The position numbers were made by a program, and so were the translations under genes. A DNA stretch of 38,027 nt from an uncultured Mycoplasma sp. (GTDB lineage: Bacteria; Bacillota_I; Bacilli_A; Mycoplasmatales; Metamycoplasmataceae). A model generated the notes under the pieces. The model saw only the letters and a list, made by a program, of their open reading frames with translations. It was not told the DNA's origin and searched no databases. The stretch spans positions 1 to 38,027 of the forward strand of contig CAMQYR010000003.1 of NCBI GenBank assembly GCA_947039385.1, given 5' to 3'. Positions 1 through 13,300 of this stretch are shown here, one piece after another. Every line of letters starts with the position of its first letter. Position 1 is the stretch's first letter.

Positions 1-133
1 GTCACCTTCACATTATTCAAATAATGTAAGATTAAGATAAATAAAAACAAGAAAGTGTCCCAGATTTATGTCCTAGTCTAGGATTTACAAGGTCTTTTAT
101 ATATTTAAAATAATAAAGGATATAATTTTATTG
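1..133. other. Left end of window, no gene recognised
   Basis: No gene is supported here. An 8-bp inverted repeat (ACATTATT / AATAATGT, 2-nt spacer) lies at 10-27 and a 6-bp one (TCCTAG t CTAGGA) at 71-83. The stretch GTGTCCCAGATTTATGTCC near 55-73 vaguely recalls the ends of IS3-family elements, but no transposase is present. The right part holds a TATAAT (121-126) that can serve the gene starting at 134. Confidence 0.4.
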
Positions 134-700
134 ATGAAAAACAAACTAATATTTAAAGATATTTCTTTAGCTGGCATATTTTTGGGTTTTGTTTGACTAC
201 TAAATATTCTTTCGTCTTTTTTTCCTATTTTTTTTGGTTACTCACTTAATATATATATTGTTTTTTTTACAATAGGATTAATAATCTTTAAAAATTATTA
301 TATTAAAATTATTTTTTTTACAATCGCTCCATTCATTTTGATTATGACTCCAAATATTTATTTTATAAATATAACGCAATTTTTTATAGAATATTGATTA
401 GGTGTTTGGTGTTTTTTTCCCTTCTTATTTGGTAAGTGTATTTTGAAAAAAAACAGAAATAGTAAAATTAGAAACATATATTTTTCAATTCTTTTTATTT
501 TATGTTGAATCTTAAAATTAATAATTCATACAATTGCAGGATTTTTCTGATGAACGAACAATGATTGAGTAAGTTCTTTATTAATAAATTTACCAATCAT
601 CATTTCTAATGTGTCGATAACTATACCTGTTTTTATTATTATTTTTAATATAACAATCAAATGTTCGGAAACATACTATTTAAACATTTGAAACAATTAA
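134..700 (+). CDS. ThiT-like ECF transporter S-component (putative vitamin/thiamine uptake)
   Basis: This 188-residue protein is almost wholly hydrophobic, with about six predicted membrane spans. It needs in-frame TGA read as Trp, so a standard-code reading would fragment it. The layout resembles ThiT/YuaJ substrate-binding subunits of energy-coupling-factor transporters: an early hydrophobic pair, a central segment ending FIEYWLGVW where ThiT has its L-D-Y-P-like region, then IIHTIAGFFWW, which parallels the HFISGVIFW element, and a last helix pair beginning SLLINLPI. S-components bind the vitamin and work with a shared EcfA/EcfA'/EcfT module encoded elsewhere. Start ATG 134 follows TATAAT at 121-126 by 7 nt; AAAGGA at 115-120 is a possible but distant ribosome site. 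Family assignment comes from motif memory only; thiamine specificity is a guess. Confidence 0.55.
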
Positions 701-715
701 AAATTATTATATAAT
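688..715 (+). promoter_or_regulatory. Promoter of lysS
   Basis: TTGAAA at 688-693, a 16-bp spacer, and TATAAT at 710-715. Transcription would begin near 722, about 20 nt before the lysS ATG. The -35 overlaps the 3' end of the upstream transporter gene. Confidence 0.55.
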
Positions 716-741
716 TAGATAAACGCATTTTGGGAGAAAAA

Positions 742-3041
<2,300 letters not shown>

Positions 3042-3055
3042 GTTTCACAATAATT

Positions 3056-3892
3056 TTACAAAATTTTATCTTTTATAAAATTATAAATCCCTTCATCATC
3101 ATTGCTGTTAGTAATATGTGTTGCTACTTTTTTTAGTTCATTAACTCCATTACTCATTACGACAGAATATTTGACAGATTCAAACATAGGTATATCATTA
3201 TTTGCATCGCCAAAAGCTAGTGTTTTATCAAGATTTAAGGTTAATAAATTAGCTAAAAATCTTATGCCCTCTCCTTTCGAAGATTTGGAAGGAATTATAT
3301 CCAAAACATTTTCTTGAGAAGCTAACAAAATATAAAGAGGCATTTCTTGAGTAAATCATAAACATATGCTATCTATTGAATTTTTATTCATTTCAAAAGT
3401 TGGAATCAATAATTTTACTACTGTGTGTTCTGAAATTTTAAAGTTTGAATCAATTTTTTTTAATTCTCATCTATATTTTTTATTTAGAGAATTAATTCTT
3501 TTTTTTAAAAAAGTAACTCATTGATTATTTTCATCACAATTATAAAACATCTCTTTATCAGTATAAACTAAATAAGGAATTTTGTTATCCAATAAATACT
3601 TCTCTATTTTGTAAAGGGAGGAAAGATCCATTTTTTTGGAATACAAAACTTTGTTGTTTTTAGTATCAGTTATTATACTACCATTAATTGTAATTACATA
3701 CTCACTAATATCAAGTTCTTCTAATTCTTGCTTAATCATATATATTGGTCTACCTGTAGCAACAAAAATGTTTATATTTCTTTTTTTTAATTCATTTAAA
3801 ACACTTAACGTTTTAGAAGAAATAGTTTTATCTGATTTTAGTGTTGTACCATCTAAATCGATAAAAATATTTTCAATATCTAACTTATTCAT
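3056..3892 (-). CDS. Cof-type HAD family hydrolase (sugar-phosphate/nucleotide phosphatase)
   Basis: A 278-residue cytoplasmic phosphatase of the Cof/YidA type, which typically dephosphorylates sugar phosphates, FMN or PLP; the substrate cannot be told from sequence. All four HAD motifs are intact: D12-L-D14-G-T at the start (nucleophile D12, acid/base D14), VATGRP for motif II, the Lys of SSKGEGI for motif III, and FGDANNDIPMF for motif IV. Internal TGA codons (for example in NNQWVTF) encode Trp. It converges with the degenerate HAD gene, whose stop is 14 nt away, giving an intact and a degenerate member of one family tail to tail. It follows hinT on the same strand, but an extended -10 box just upstream gives it its own leaderless-type start. 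Confidence 0.92.
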
Positions 3893-3898
3893 TAAATA

Positions 3899-3918
3899 AT
3901 TATAACATTTTAAAATGT
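3899..3918 (-). promoter_or_regulatory. Extended -10 promoter of the HAD gene, with palindrome
   Basis: Reading the minus strand, TGTTATAAT (3907-3899) is an extended -10 box, and only 6 nt separate it from ATG 3892. There is no Shine-Dalgarno. The 14-bp perfect palindrome ACATTTTAAAATGT (3905-3918) overlaps its upstream edge. A 17-nt stretch here (3898-3914) is identical to one at the P80 promoter (8572-8588). Confidence 0.5.
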
Positions 3919-3942
3919 GAATATGTAAAAGACCAATTCTAA

Positions 3943-4266
3943 TTAATTTTGTGGAGATGGTATTATATGTATGTGTGTGTGAAAAATCACTTGTCCTGAT
4001 GCTTTTTCACTATTAACCATCAACCTAAATCCATCAACTTTAAGTTTTTTAATTTCTTTTAATGCTAGTTTTCTAGCAATAGAAAAGCAATATTTTAAAT
4101 CTTTTTCCTTAATGGTTTTTAAGTTTCTTGAGAAAGTTTTTGGAACAACTAAAAAATGCCCTATCTGAATTGGATTAATATCATAAAAAGCTATTACTCT
4201 TTTATTTTCAAATAAGATATTTGCAGTTATTTCTTTCTTTATTATTTTTAAAAATAAATCTTCCAT
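3943..4266 (-). CDS. hinT: HIT family protein (HinT-type nucleotide-phosphoramidase)
   Basis: A 107-residue histidine-triad protein, near the usual length of HinT. The catalytic motif HTHIHIIPS begins at His96 and is followed by a very short tail; the N-terminal part carries the typical F-x-x-I-I-x-x-E-I segment and FYDINPIQIGHFLVVPK. HIT enzymes hydrolyse AMP-lysine and other adenosine phosphoramidates as cytoplasmic dimers. The start is 2 nt after the P60 stop, so it is translationally coupled to P60 and P80. In Mycoplasma hominis the products of these same three genes interact at the membrane, which supports the assignment. No Shine-Dalgarno is strong here, as expected for a coupled gene. 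Confidence 0.93.
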   Translation of the reverse strand: MEDLFLKIIKKEITANILFENKRVIAFYDINPIQIGHFLVVPKTFSRNLKTIKEKDLKYCFSIARKLALKEIKKLKVDGFRLMVNSEKASGQVIFHTHIHIIPSPQN

Positions 4267-4268
4267 AA

Positions 4269-6218
4269 TTATTTCTTAGAACTCGAACTTGCGTATGCTG
4301 GTTTTTCGCTAATATACAAAATACCCAATTCTTTTAAGATGGCATTAACTTCTTTCACATCGCCAGGAATTAATGCTATATCATTTAAAACTAACGTTTT
4401 TTTCATGTTTTTTAAAATATCAGCATCTTGCATATATAAACTAAATATTAATGTTTGCAAATTCAAATTTTCATCACCATTTGGAAGTTTAGGTGCTCAA
4501 GGGGTTCCATCTAATGAAAATTTACCAAGAGCCTTCTCCTTACCATTGATTTCAGTTGTTTGTTTTATCCCTAATATCGTATCTCATTTAAATATAGGAA
4601 GAAGTCTCATGTAATAAGAAATGCTTACTTTCCCGTCTATAATAGCATTTATACCTTCACGATTTTTTTGCCCAAACGATGTTGAAATATCATTAGAAAA
4701 AACATATTTATTTTCTAATTCAGTAGATATTTCTGCAATTTCGGGTGCTTGGTCTTGAATCCAACTAATTATTACTTGATATTTATAAGCTGGAGAGGGA
4801 TTTTGATAATTATAAAAATAAGACATATCTAATTTTATTGACTGATGGGAATCGCTAGTGTTTAATAAAGGCGTTATATTTTCAACCTTTCACTTGCTTG
4901 TGCCATCATCATAAGTATTATTTTGTGTTGTCACCGCTCCTCATTCTAAGTCATCAATAGTTATTTGTTTCGCTTTCTTACGAGTTGTGGTAGATAAATT
5001 TTTAATAGTAATTGGGGGTAAAAAAGCTTTGAGATTATTCGGAGTATTAGGGTTGTTATTAATTTTAATAAAATCTTGTGCCTTTTGTAACTGATCAAAT
5101 GAAAATAATTCACTTTTATTAGTTATTGAATTATTCGCTATTAATCCTGATTTAGTTGAATTGAATTCTCTCAATACATCCGGATTTGTGCTTAAATCGC
5201 CCTCGATTGGTGTTTCAGATAATTCTATTGAAGAATTATAACCTCAAAATTCAGGAATATTTTTATTAAAATTCTCATCATTTCCTTTAATTGCTAATGT
5301 TTCACTAAAAATAGGACCTAAATTTTTTGCTTCTCCTTGAGGAGCGTATCACAAAGAATTATAATTTTTTACACTTTTAACTAATTTATTTGTTCAATCT
5401 ATAACTTGATTTTTATTGTCAGATGCATAATTTCATTTAATTCTGGGAGTTTTTTCTACAAGATATTTTTCTAAAAAATAGGTTGGACTTGTAATGTCAA
5501 AACTATTCGCATCTCAATATTTTAAAGAATCACTATGTCCGGCAATAATTTCATTATAATCAGTACCTTTTGTAACCAAATTTGAATCAGAGTTACTGAA
5601 ATACATTTTTGAAATCATCATGTTCAACAATTCATTTTGAATTCCTGTTTGTAATGTATTATATAAAAATAAAAACTCTTTTTTGTATTTAGGGTCAGTT
5701 AAAACGGGAACGTGATATCCAAAATCAGGATTAAAATTATTAAGAACGTCTTTTCAAAGTGTACCATCATAATATCCAAGTTGTTTTTCAACTCAATCGT
5801 TTCTTTTGTCACGAAAATAATTTGGATCATTTGAGGATTTTCATGAAGTATAAAATGCGAAGGAATCATACATTTTTTTCTCGATACCAGCAAAAAAAGC
5901 GGCATTAGGTAAGCCATTAATTGTTGGCGGCAGAATTCCTTGTGGTACTTTAAGATTTTTTAAATATTCTTTAACTATTTGCTTTTCTTTTTTAAGTGTG
6001 CTAACATCACCTTTTGAAGTTCTTAAATAAAGACTAGCAAAAGCTTCTCTTGATCACTCATTTTCATATATTTGCTTTGCTTCTGGAGAAGTTAATACTT
6101 CTAATTGTGCAGCTAAAGTTTTATCTAAATTACCAATTGTTGAGCAAGATGTCATTGTGGCAGCTAATGGTAAGATTGACACAGTTGGAATTAATAAAAA
6201 TTTTTTGAAAATAGACAT
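4269..6218 (-). CDS. p60: HinT-interacting membrane complex lipoprotein P60
   Basis: A 649-residue surface lipoprotein. The N-terminus has a lysine-containing start, a hydrophobic core and a lipobox ending ATMTSC with the acylated Cys at position 25; the rest is hydrophilic and Asn/Lys/Ser-rich, with no further membrane span. The start follows AAAGGA with 9-nt spacing and directly abuts the P80 stop (TAA ATG). Many TGA codons encode Trp. Identification as P60 rests mainly on context: it lies between a large membrane protein with one N-terminal span and hinT, the arrangement described in Mycoplasma hominis. The complex is thought to anchor HinT at the membrane; its biochemical role is unknown. 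Some mollicute lipoproteins are surface antigens, but I see no repeat or phase-variation tract inside this one. Confidence 0.8.
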
Positions 6219-8525
6219 TTACTTTATTCCTTTGATAGAAATAATTTTTTCTAACTTGTTTATAAATTGAGCATAAATATTATAATATCCTGTTAAACTT
6301 GGCCTTTGATAATCAACATTATTCATTAATTCAAGTCGATTGTATTGGGATGGATTATGATCAAGAAAAAAATCATAGCTATTCATAGGGTTTTTAAATT
6401 CATCAACTAATCCAGGAATATTATTTAGTGCTTCCTTAATATCGGGATTAATTTGGTTATTTATATCACCAACTAACTTAGCATAAACTTTATCCCACAA
6501 ATCAGATCCGGAAGAATTTGATTTGATTATTTTGGAATTATTTAAAGTGTCAATAATATAGTCCTTATTTTCATTCATCATAATATTCAACATAATGTTT
6601 TTTGTTGCTATCTTATTGTATTGGTTAGCAACATCATATAAAACTACATTATTATCAATAGTGTTTTGAATATCACTTTTTAGCATACTTTTAGCATTTT
6701 TAGCATCCATAAATTGAGTATTATAAACTTTCATTCCTGTTGCACCAACATATAAATTTGTACCGGTTGTTAATTGATAAACCATTCATTTTTTAGAAGA
6801 AATTTTACTTTTATCAGTAGTTACGGGGGGTGTAAATCCATTATATGGATCATCATCTTTAAAGGCATTTTCCAATAAAGAACTAGTACACCTATTAAAA
6901 ATATCGTCACTTATATTATTAATCAGTTTATTTGTTTTTTGATTAATATTTGAGGGGCTATCAGTTTCTAATAAATTTACTGAGTATTCTCCACTAATAG
7001 GATTATGTGTTAAAAATGATTTTATGTGATCAACTAATTTTACAATGTTTGGATTAACATTTGGTGAACCTATTTGCAAATTCATAAATTCATTAAGAAA
7101 ATTTAAAATTGGGTTTGCCTGTTTAATTTTGAATATTCCATCATCTTGCGTTGGCGTTAATGTAGATGATATTGCCGCTACATTAAATGCTCTAGAATTA
7201 TTTTCCTTGTCTTTGATAAGAACTGCTAATGATGTTGATTTTGAGGAACCCAATTGTGAACCGGTTGTATTTGATGTTTTATCTGCAGACTCTTCTTTTT
7301 GTTCCATAGTATCAATTATTATTTTATCCTCTTCATTTCTGGTTGAATTAGTATTTGCACCTTGAAATTTAGAAATTTCATTAAAAGGAATTATTGCTTT
7401 GCCATTAGGGGCATATTTGATTGTAAATAAATTTTCTAATGTTGGTTTTTCTATTGTTCAAAGAAAATTATTATCTTCTGAGTTTATAGTGATTGGAATA
7501 GATAAGCTACTAATATTTGCAGACTTAAAATAATTATTATACATTTCAGGAAGACGATTAATAGGATTCCTTTCAGCTAAAACATAAGATTTTGTTTCAT
7601 AAACTGCTATTTTAATTTTGTTTCATGGTTCAGTGGAATCTGTTGGAGGCACAGCAATATTATCGCCTCCATTACTTAAAAAATTTTTAATTTTTGGGGG
7701 GGTGTTTTGGTCTAAATCTTCAGAAAACAACTGAGTTCCTGCATTTATTATTTGTTCTTTGCCTTTATTATCCTTATATTTAATATCTTCTTGAGCTTGA
7801 AGCTTCAAATCATGTTTTGTTCATTTATCAGTTGTAATTTCTGCGGTGTTGAACCTTGCAAATGCTGCGGTTTTAGCAATTTCTTTAGTCATAAAATCTA
7901 GTGCTTCTTGTTCATTGCTGGCTTGTCCATAAATTTCATTAGTTTTAAGTTCATTTAATCATTTTGATTCTCAAGTTTTTGGGTCAGACTCTCTCATAGC
8001 CTTTCTTGCAATATCAAGTTTTTTTTGTTGCTCTTGTTTAATTTCATTAAATTGTTTTGAAACATCAACTCCAAACGAAGTTGGACCAACTTTATCTGTT
8101 GTTCCTTTATATTTTGTTGCATCAACAAATGCTTTAAATTTTAGGAAGGCATCTCTTTCTTCATTATAAAGTTTCTCAACTATAATATTTTCAATTAATT
8201 GTTGATTCTTATCTATTTGAACGCTATTATTATCTAAATTTTCCGTAATATTTCCAACTGTATAATCAGGTAAAACCTCGGTATTATCACTGTAAGGTTT
8301 TTCTAAAACATATTGAACACCCGTTAAACCAATGGGTACACCAATTCCAGTAGCTAAAAGAGCTACAAGTGATATTCCAAAAATTCATTTCACTCTTTTA
8401 TCTTTGGGGTTAGTTTCAACTTCACCATAAGAAATTGAAGATGTTGTATTAATTCTAGTAATTTTTTGAGCAAAACTTTTTTTTTGTTTAGATTCTTTTT
8501 TAATTTTCTTTTCTTTCTTTTTCAT
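6219..8525 (-). CDS. p80: HinT-interacting membrane complex protein P80
   Basis: A 768-residue protein with a strongly basic cytoplasmic N-terminus (KKKEKKIKK...), a single predicted membrane helix at about residues 47-70 (WIFGISLVALLATGIG) and a long hydrophilic outer domain without a lipobox. It is first in the P80-P60-HinT operon; its TAA stop abuts the P60 ATG. It has its own extended -10 box, a leader of about 40 nt and a G-rich Shine-Dalgarno (six G, 7 nt before the ATG). The frame is open throughout only with TGA as Trp (for example at 6786-6788). A seven-base C tract on its coding strand (G on +, 7696-7702) encodes part of NTPPKIK and is prone to slippage in principle. The name is assigned from gene order and topology, since the family is weakly conserved in sequence. 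Confidence 0.78.
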
Positions 8526-8530
8526 AGAAA

Positions 8531-8581
8531 CACCCCCCTTTTTAATTACAAGCAATGAATAAAATTAATAAAATTATAACA
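8531..8581 (-). promoter_or_regulatory. Promoter and leader of the P80-P60-HinT operon
   Basis: On the minus strand TGTTATAAT (8581-8573) is an extended -10 box. The transcript would start near 8566 and carry the Shine-Dalgarno AAGGGGGG around 8540-8533, 7 nt before ATG 8525. A run of six identical bases in the ribosome site is unusual in such an AT-rich sequence. Confidence 0.5.
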
Positions 8582-8614
8582 TTTTAAACTAAATGAATGA
8601 AAAAAATAACAAAA

Positions 8615-8642
8615 TTGATTTTTACTAATATGCTATTATAAT
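8615..8642 (+). promoter_or_regulatory. Promoter of the LicD-like gene, leaderless type
   Basis: TTGATT at 8615-8620, a 16-bp spacer and TATAAT at 8637-8642. The start codon ATG 8649 follows the -10 by 6 nt, so transcription should begin at or next to the A of ATG. Confidence 0.55.
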
Positions 8643-8648
8643 TAAAAT

Positions 8649-9365
8649 ATGAATGAAAAAAATAAATATTATAAAACACTAAAATCTTTTACAATAATTT
8701 GTAATGAAAATAAATTATGATATTCACTTGCCAATGACACCTTGTTAAGTGCTAAAACAAATATAAATTATTTTGAAAACTCTGATATTTTAGAAGTTTT
8801 CATAACTAATGAAACTTATGTTTTTTTATCCAAAAAATTTAAAAGCAATCTTGTTGATTTTACCAATTCTAACAATTTTTATTTACCAACTCCGTTTTTT
8901 TATACAAAAGACAACTCTCAATTTATAAAATTAATTATTATTATTCCGACAAATATTACAAATGTTAAAAAATTATATAAAAATAAAATTAAAAATAATT
9001 ATTCGAACTTATTAACATTTAAAAAAGGGTACAATATCTATACTAAAACGATATTTTTTATTTTGAAAATATTTTCTTTTTGTTTAGTTCCCTTGGATAA
9101 TAAGCAAGCTTTCAACTTGCTGTATGATGAAAATTTTAGGGGTTTTTTTGCCATTAATTCTTTAAATGAAAAGCCAATAATGAATTGATTTCCAAATTTA
9201 TCATTTCAAGTAGTAGAAATTCCGTTTTTAGGATTAAAAACAAACATAATTAAGGAATGTGATAAATTTTTATTAATAAGATATGGAGAAAAATGAAATG
9301 ATGGCATTAATATTAGTAGACTTCATTTTGATTATCAATTGATTTCATTAAATAAATTCGATTAA
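8649..9365 (+). CDS. LicD-family protein, divergent active site
   Basis: A 238-residue cytoplasmic protein. The N-terminal 60 residues follow the LicD (phosphocholine/nucleotidyl-transferase-like) pattern: CNENKLWYSLANDTLLSA, then a stretch ending in TNETY where LicD has the W-D-D-D-I-D metal site followed by M-x-R-E-D-Y. The metal site is eroded here to ENSDILEVF (Asp46 and Glu49 remain). The C-terminus FLLIRYGEKWNDGINISRLHF resembles the LicD Y-G-D-x-W ... R-x-x-H end. LicD proteins place phosphocholine or other phospho-groups on surface polymers, and in mycoplasmas possibly on glycolipids. Whether this one is active is unclear. Two TGA codons near the start require code 4. It is transcribed divergently from the P80 operon. 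Confidence 0.6.
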
Positions 9366-9445
9366 TAAAATTAACTTGATTTTTGTTTTTTTGTAATATA
9401 TAGAATTGATTTCATTATTTTTATTTTGTCTTATAACTATTCATT

Positions 9446-10324
9446 TTATTTGTCAGAAATTACTTTTGATTTTGACAACTCAATAACTCTCGTTGAGTAT
9501 TGAGCAACATCTGGGTCATGAGAAACCATGATTATTGTTTTACCTAATTCTTGATTGATTTTTCTCAATAACTCCAATACAATTACACTTGTTTTCTTGT
9601 CTAAAGCACCAGTCGGTTCATCAGCAAAAATAATTTCACTATTTTTTGCTAAAGCTCTTAATATTGAAATTCTCTGTTGCTGACCCCCTGACATTTGAGA
9701 AGGATATTTATAAATAACTTCTGATAAATCAAAATCTTCAAACATTTTTGCAATATCATATTTTTTTGTTTTATCTTTCTGTAAATATACACCAGTTTCT
9801 ACATTATCATATCCATTTAAGTTGTTTAATAAATTGTAACTTTGAAATATAAAAGCTAGTTTTTCTCTACGAAAAGTTGTTAATTGAGTTGTAGAAAGAT
9901 ATGGTAAGTTTTTATCACAAACAATCATTTCTCCCGATGTTGGTCTATCAAGACCTGACATTAAATTTAACAAAGTTGTTTTACCAGAACCTGACTTTCC
10001 AAACAATACAACAAACTCACCTCTTTTTATTGATAAATTAATATTTGTTAAAACTTTTGAAATATTGCTTCCAGAAATATAATATTTATTTAAATTATAA
10101 ATATTAATAATATCATCATTAGAATTCTCTAAAAACTTAGAGTTGTCTTTTCTTCTTTTTCAATTATCGGCTCTTTTAACTTTTCGTTTTAATTTTTGCT
10201 CTAAAGATTTTTCTGTCGGTATTCCGTCTTTTCTTCTTTTTCAATTATCGGATCTTTTAACTTTTCATTTTAATTTTTGCTCTAAAGATTTTTTTATTTT
10301 AATTCTGTCTTTTTTATTTTTCAT
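9446..10324 (-). CDS. ABC transporter ATP-binding protein (MacB/LolD type) with repeat-bearing N-terminus
   Basis: A 292-residue ATPase that powers the FtsX-type permease encoded just upstream; its ATG abuts the permease TAA, with AAGGGAG as ribosome site. Nucleotide-binding motifs are complete: Walker A FGKSGSGKTT, Q-loop FIFQSYNLL, signature SGGQQQR, Walker B IIFADEPTG and H-loop VSHD. The family is normally about 230 residues. The extra 60 or so residues at the N-terminus are two near-identical 27-residue units (7-33 and 34-60), highly basic, each with EKSLEQKL or KKSLEQKL and ending D-N-W-K-R-R-K-D; the initial MKNKKD is a remnant of a third. Such MacB-like systems usually do mechanical work on lipids, lipoproteins or peptides rather than classical transport. 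Confidence 0.92.
10145..10323. repeat. 81-bp in-frame tandem repeat (about 2.2 copies) in the ABC ATPase gene
   Basis: Units begin at 10145, 10226 and 10307, exactly 81 bp (27 codons) apart; the third is truncated by the start codon. The first 66 or so bases of units one and two differ at only two positions, so the duplication is recent or kept uniform. It codes for the basic N-terminal extension of the ATPase. Confidence 0.9.
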
Positions 10325-13300
10325 TTAATCTCCCTTCAATAAAATGATAGGTTTTATTCTATTTAAAGTAACTCAAGCCAATGTAGTAGTTATTGAAAAA
10401 ATACCTAGAACTATTAGAGAAGAAATTAATATATTTGTAAGGGTTAGTGACATTGATAATGAAATTAGAATTGATGAATTAACAGTCGCTACAAACCAAG
10501 CAATAATACCCAAAGTAATAGGCATTGAAAATAAAATTGATAATATTATTATTGGAAAATATAATGAAAAGAATAATATTATTCTTTCTTTCTTGTTATA
10601 TCCCAAAATTGAAAATATTGCTACATTTCTTTCATTTTCATTGATGATTAGTGTTGATATCATAATTAAAATAGTTATTGTCATCAATAATGAAAGCACA
10701 ATTATAATAGTACTAATTGAATTAATTGAATTTGTTGCATTTGAAATAAACCCTGACTCAATATTTTTTGATTTTATATCTGTAAAAATAGGGTTTAAAA
10801 TATTGTTACCATTATATAGTTCAGAAAATTTTCTAAGCGAATTGTTCACAACACCCACGTTGTTAACAATATTTTCCAATGGAATTGATGTTCCTAAAAA
10901 GTGTTGAGTTAACATTGCAATATCTTGATTTGTGAAATTTGGATTTATTATTCTTAGTGTGTTTGCAAATACTGAAGTATTTTTTTTATTTTTGATATTC
11001 ATTTTATAAAAAAGTTCTTTAAAAATATTTATATTTTTGTCCTGTTGCTCGGGTGTTAAATTTTCATCAGTTAAATCTATTTTATCATCAGCTGCTCAGT
11101 ATCCATTTTCTGAATACAAACCTAAAGAACCTGTTGCTTGGGTTGGAGTTTTTTCTGTTGAAAGTATTCCGTTAAATGGAATTTCTCCTTTTGGTAATTG
11201 TGACACTAAAAATTTATTATTCAAATTAATAATATCGTTGATTATGTTTTGCGATGTTGTTCATTCTTCATTAATAAACGTTTCATTTATTCCTATTATT
11301 TCGAAATCTCACAATGTTTTTGTTTTTGTTTTTAGTGATTTGTATTTTGTATTAGAACCTAATGAAACATTTAAATCATCCTTTAGAGAATTAATAAATC
11401 TATCAGTGTTATTTGTTAAATTTAACCTTAACTTGCTCCCGATATTTAGGTTATATTTATCCTTAACAACATGATTAATTATTATAGGCACTGTTTTTTT
11501 TGATACATTTCATTTAGATGTTGCTAAATCTAACAGATTGTTTTTAGAGTGGTCTAATATTTGCACTTGTTGAGAATTTTGATTATATCCAATAATCATT
11601 GGAGACACATTTATTCCATTATCTTTAGCATTTGGTTCTGTTGTTGCGTATGAATATTTCTCATTTTTTTCTTCGTTGAAAACCACACTACCAAATGTTA
11701 AAAAATAATCTTGAGTTATTGGTTCTGGTTGTGCAACTGGTTTGGGATTCATAGCGTTTTGGGATTCATATTTGGTTGTAATGATTGAATTTTTATTCTT
11801 CAGTGCTTTATTATATGCATTTACTAAAAATTCTCTATATTTATTTCTGAGGCTGATTTTGCCAGGCACTTCTTCAATTATTATTGGTTGTTTAGGCATA
11901 TATTTTCCTTCATTATCAACACCCAAATAGTAAAATTGTGATTTTTCAGGATTTTGTTTATTGCTAATGTATTTAAAATATGGTAATTTTATAGAGTGAT
12001 TTGGAATTCCATCAACTATTTTAGGCTTTCACTCACTTGAATTATCAAATCACAATCCTTGTGTTCATTCCAAATACTTGGCTGCAAGTTCTGATTTTTC
12101 AATTGCTAGTGCCTTTTGAGAATCTGGCATAGAATTAAACAATGTATTCCACACATTAACTTGAACACCACCACTATTGACAATTAAATCAAATGATGAT
12201 TTTGTGACAATGTGCTTATCATATTCAACTGGACTGCCATTAGGGTTAACTGTAATATTGTTTGGCAAAGGATTAATAACATTATTGGGACCTGGTTTAA
12301 AATAATCTGATAAATAGGTTATACCTTCATTTGGATTTCCTATTGGAACATAAAGAATATTATTTACATCTTGATTATCAAATGAGGTTATATTCCCCCC
12401 CTCTAGTGTGGGAGTTAATAAATTAATCTTGAAATTGTATTTTCTATTTTTATAAGTTTTATTTATAGCATTTCCAAACACATTAGATGATGCAAGAGAA
12501 AAACTTATTATTGAAACTGTTGTTGTTAGTGAAATAAATAGTGAAAATAATTTAATTATAGAATTTAATGAAAGTGTGAGTGTAAATTTTGATTTAATGT
12601 TTCTGTGTCTAAATTTTTTCTTAATAATCTCTGCCGATTTAGAATTATTCAATTCAAATGAACCATCCATTAATTTTGTTGGCTTTATTCTTAATAAAAA
12701 TAGTGTGGTTATAATTGTTAGTAATATTAGTCCTGCCAAAGGCATTAAAACTGTAATAACTAATGAAAATATATTAAAACTAATTGGACCTATTGGTAAT
12801 GTCCAATATATTGAAAATATGTTCATTAATGGTATTTGTAAAAAGTGCCCCACAACATACCCAAGCGTTGCACCAAATATAGACACGATTATTGCAAACA
12901 CACAAATTGAAGCCGCTATTTGAACTGATTTATATCCTTGTGCTTTTAAAATACCTAAAACTTTTGACCTTGATGAAACATATCTTTTTATCACAAATAT
13001 TGTTACTATACCAATTAATATTACTAATACTAATGATATTAATTTATTTGCATCGTTTATTGTACTTATTAAACTTTCAATAGTTTGAACCCTTAATGCT
13101 AATTCTGGTTTTAATGGGTTTGTTTCATTATATAAAAATGCCTTTTTATAAAGAGGGTTTTCTTTTGCCTTGGTTGATAAAGAATCATAATTATTTAATC
13201 CTGTTGTTGTCTCATAAATATATTTATTAATACTATTTTTGATATTTTGCGCTTTTGTTTTGGGTGGTGCAATTAATAAAAAATGTTTATCTATAACCGA

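Noticed and set aside
1-24. C-terminal end of a gene entering from the left (frame 1, stop at 22-24)
   Set aside because: Only seven codons are visible, which is not enough to distinguish from chance.
3062-3082. Hairpin AATTTTAT/ATAAAATT as terminator between the two HAD genes
   Set aside because: It lies inside the coding end of the minus-strand HAD gene, is all A/T and has no following U-run on either strand.
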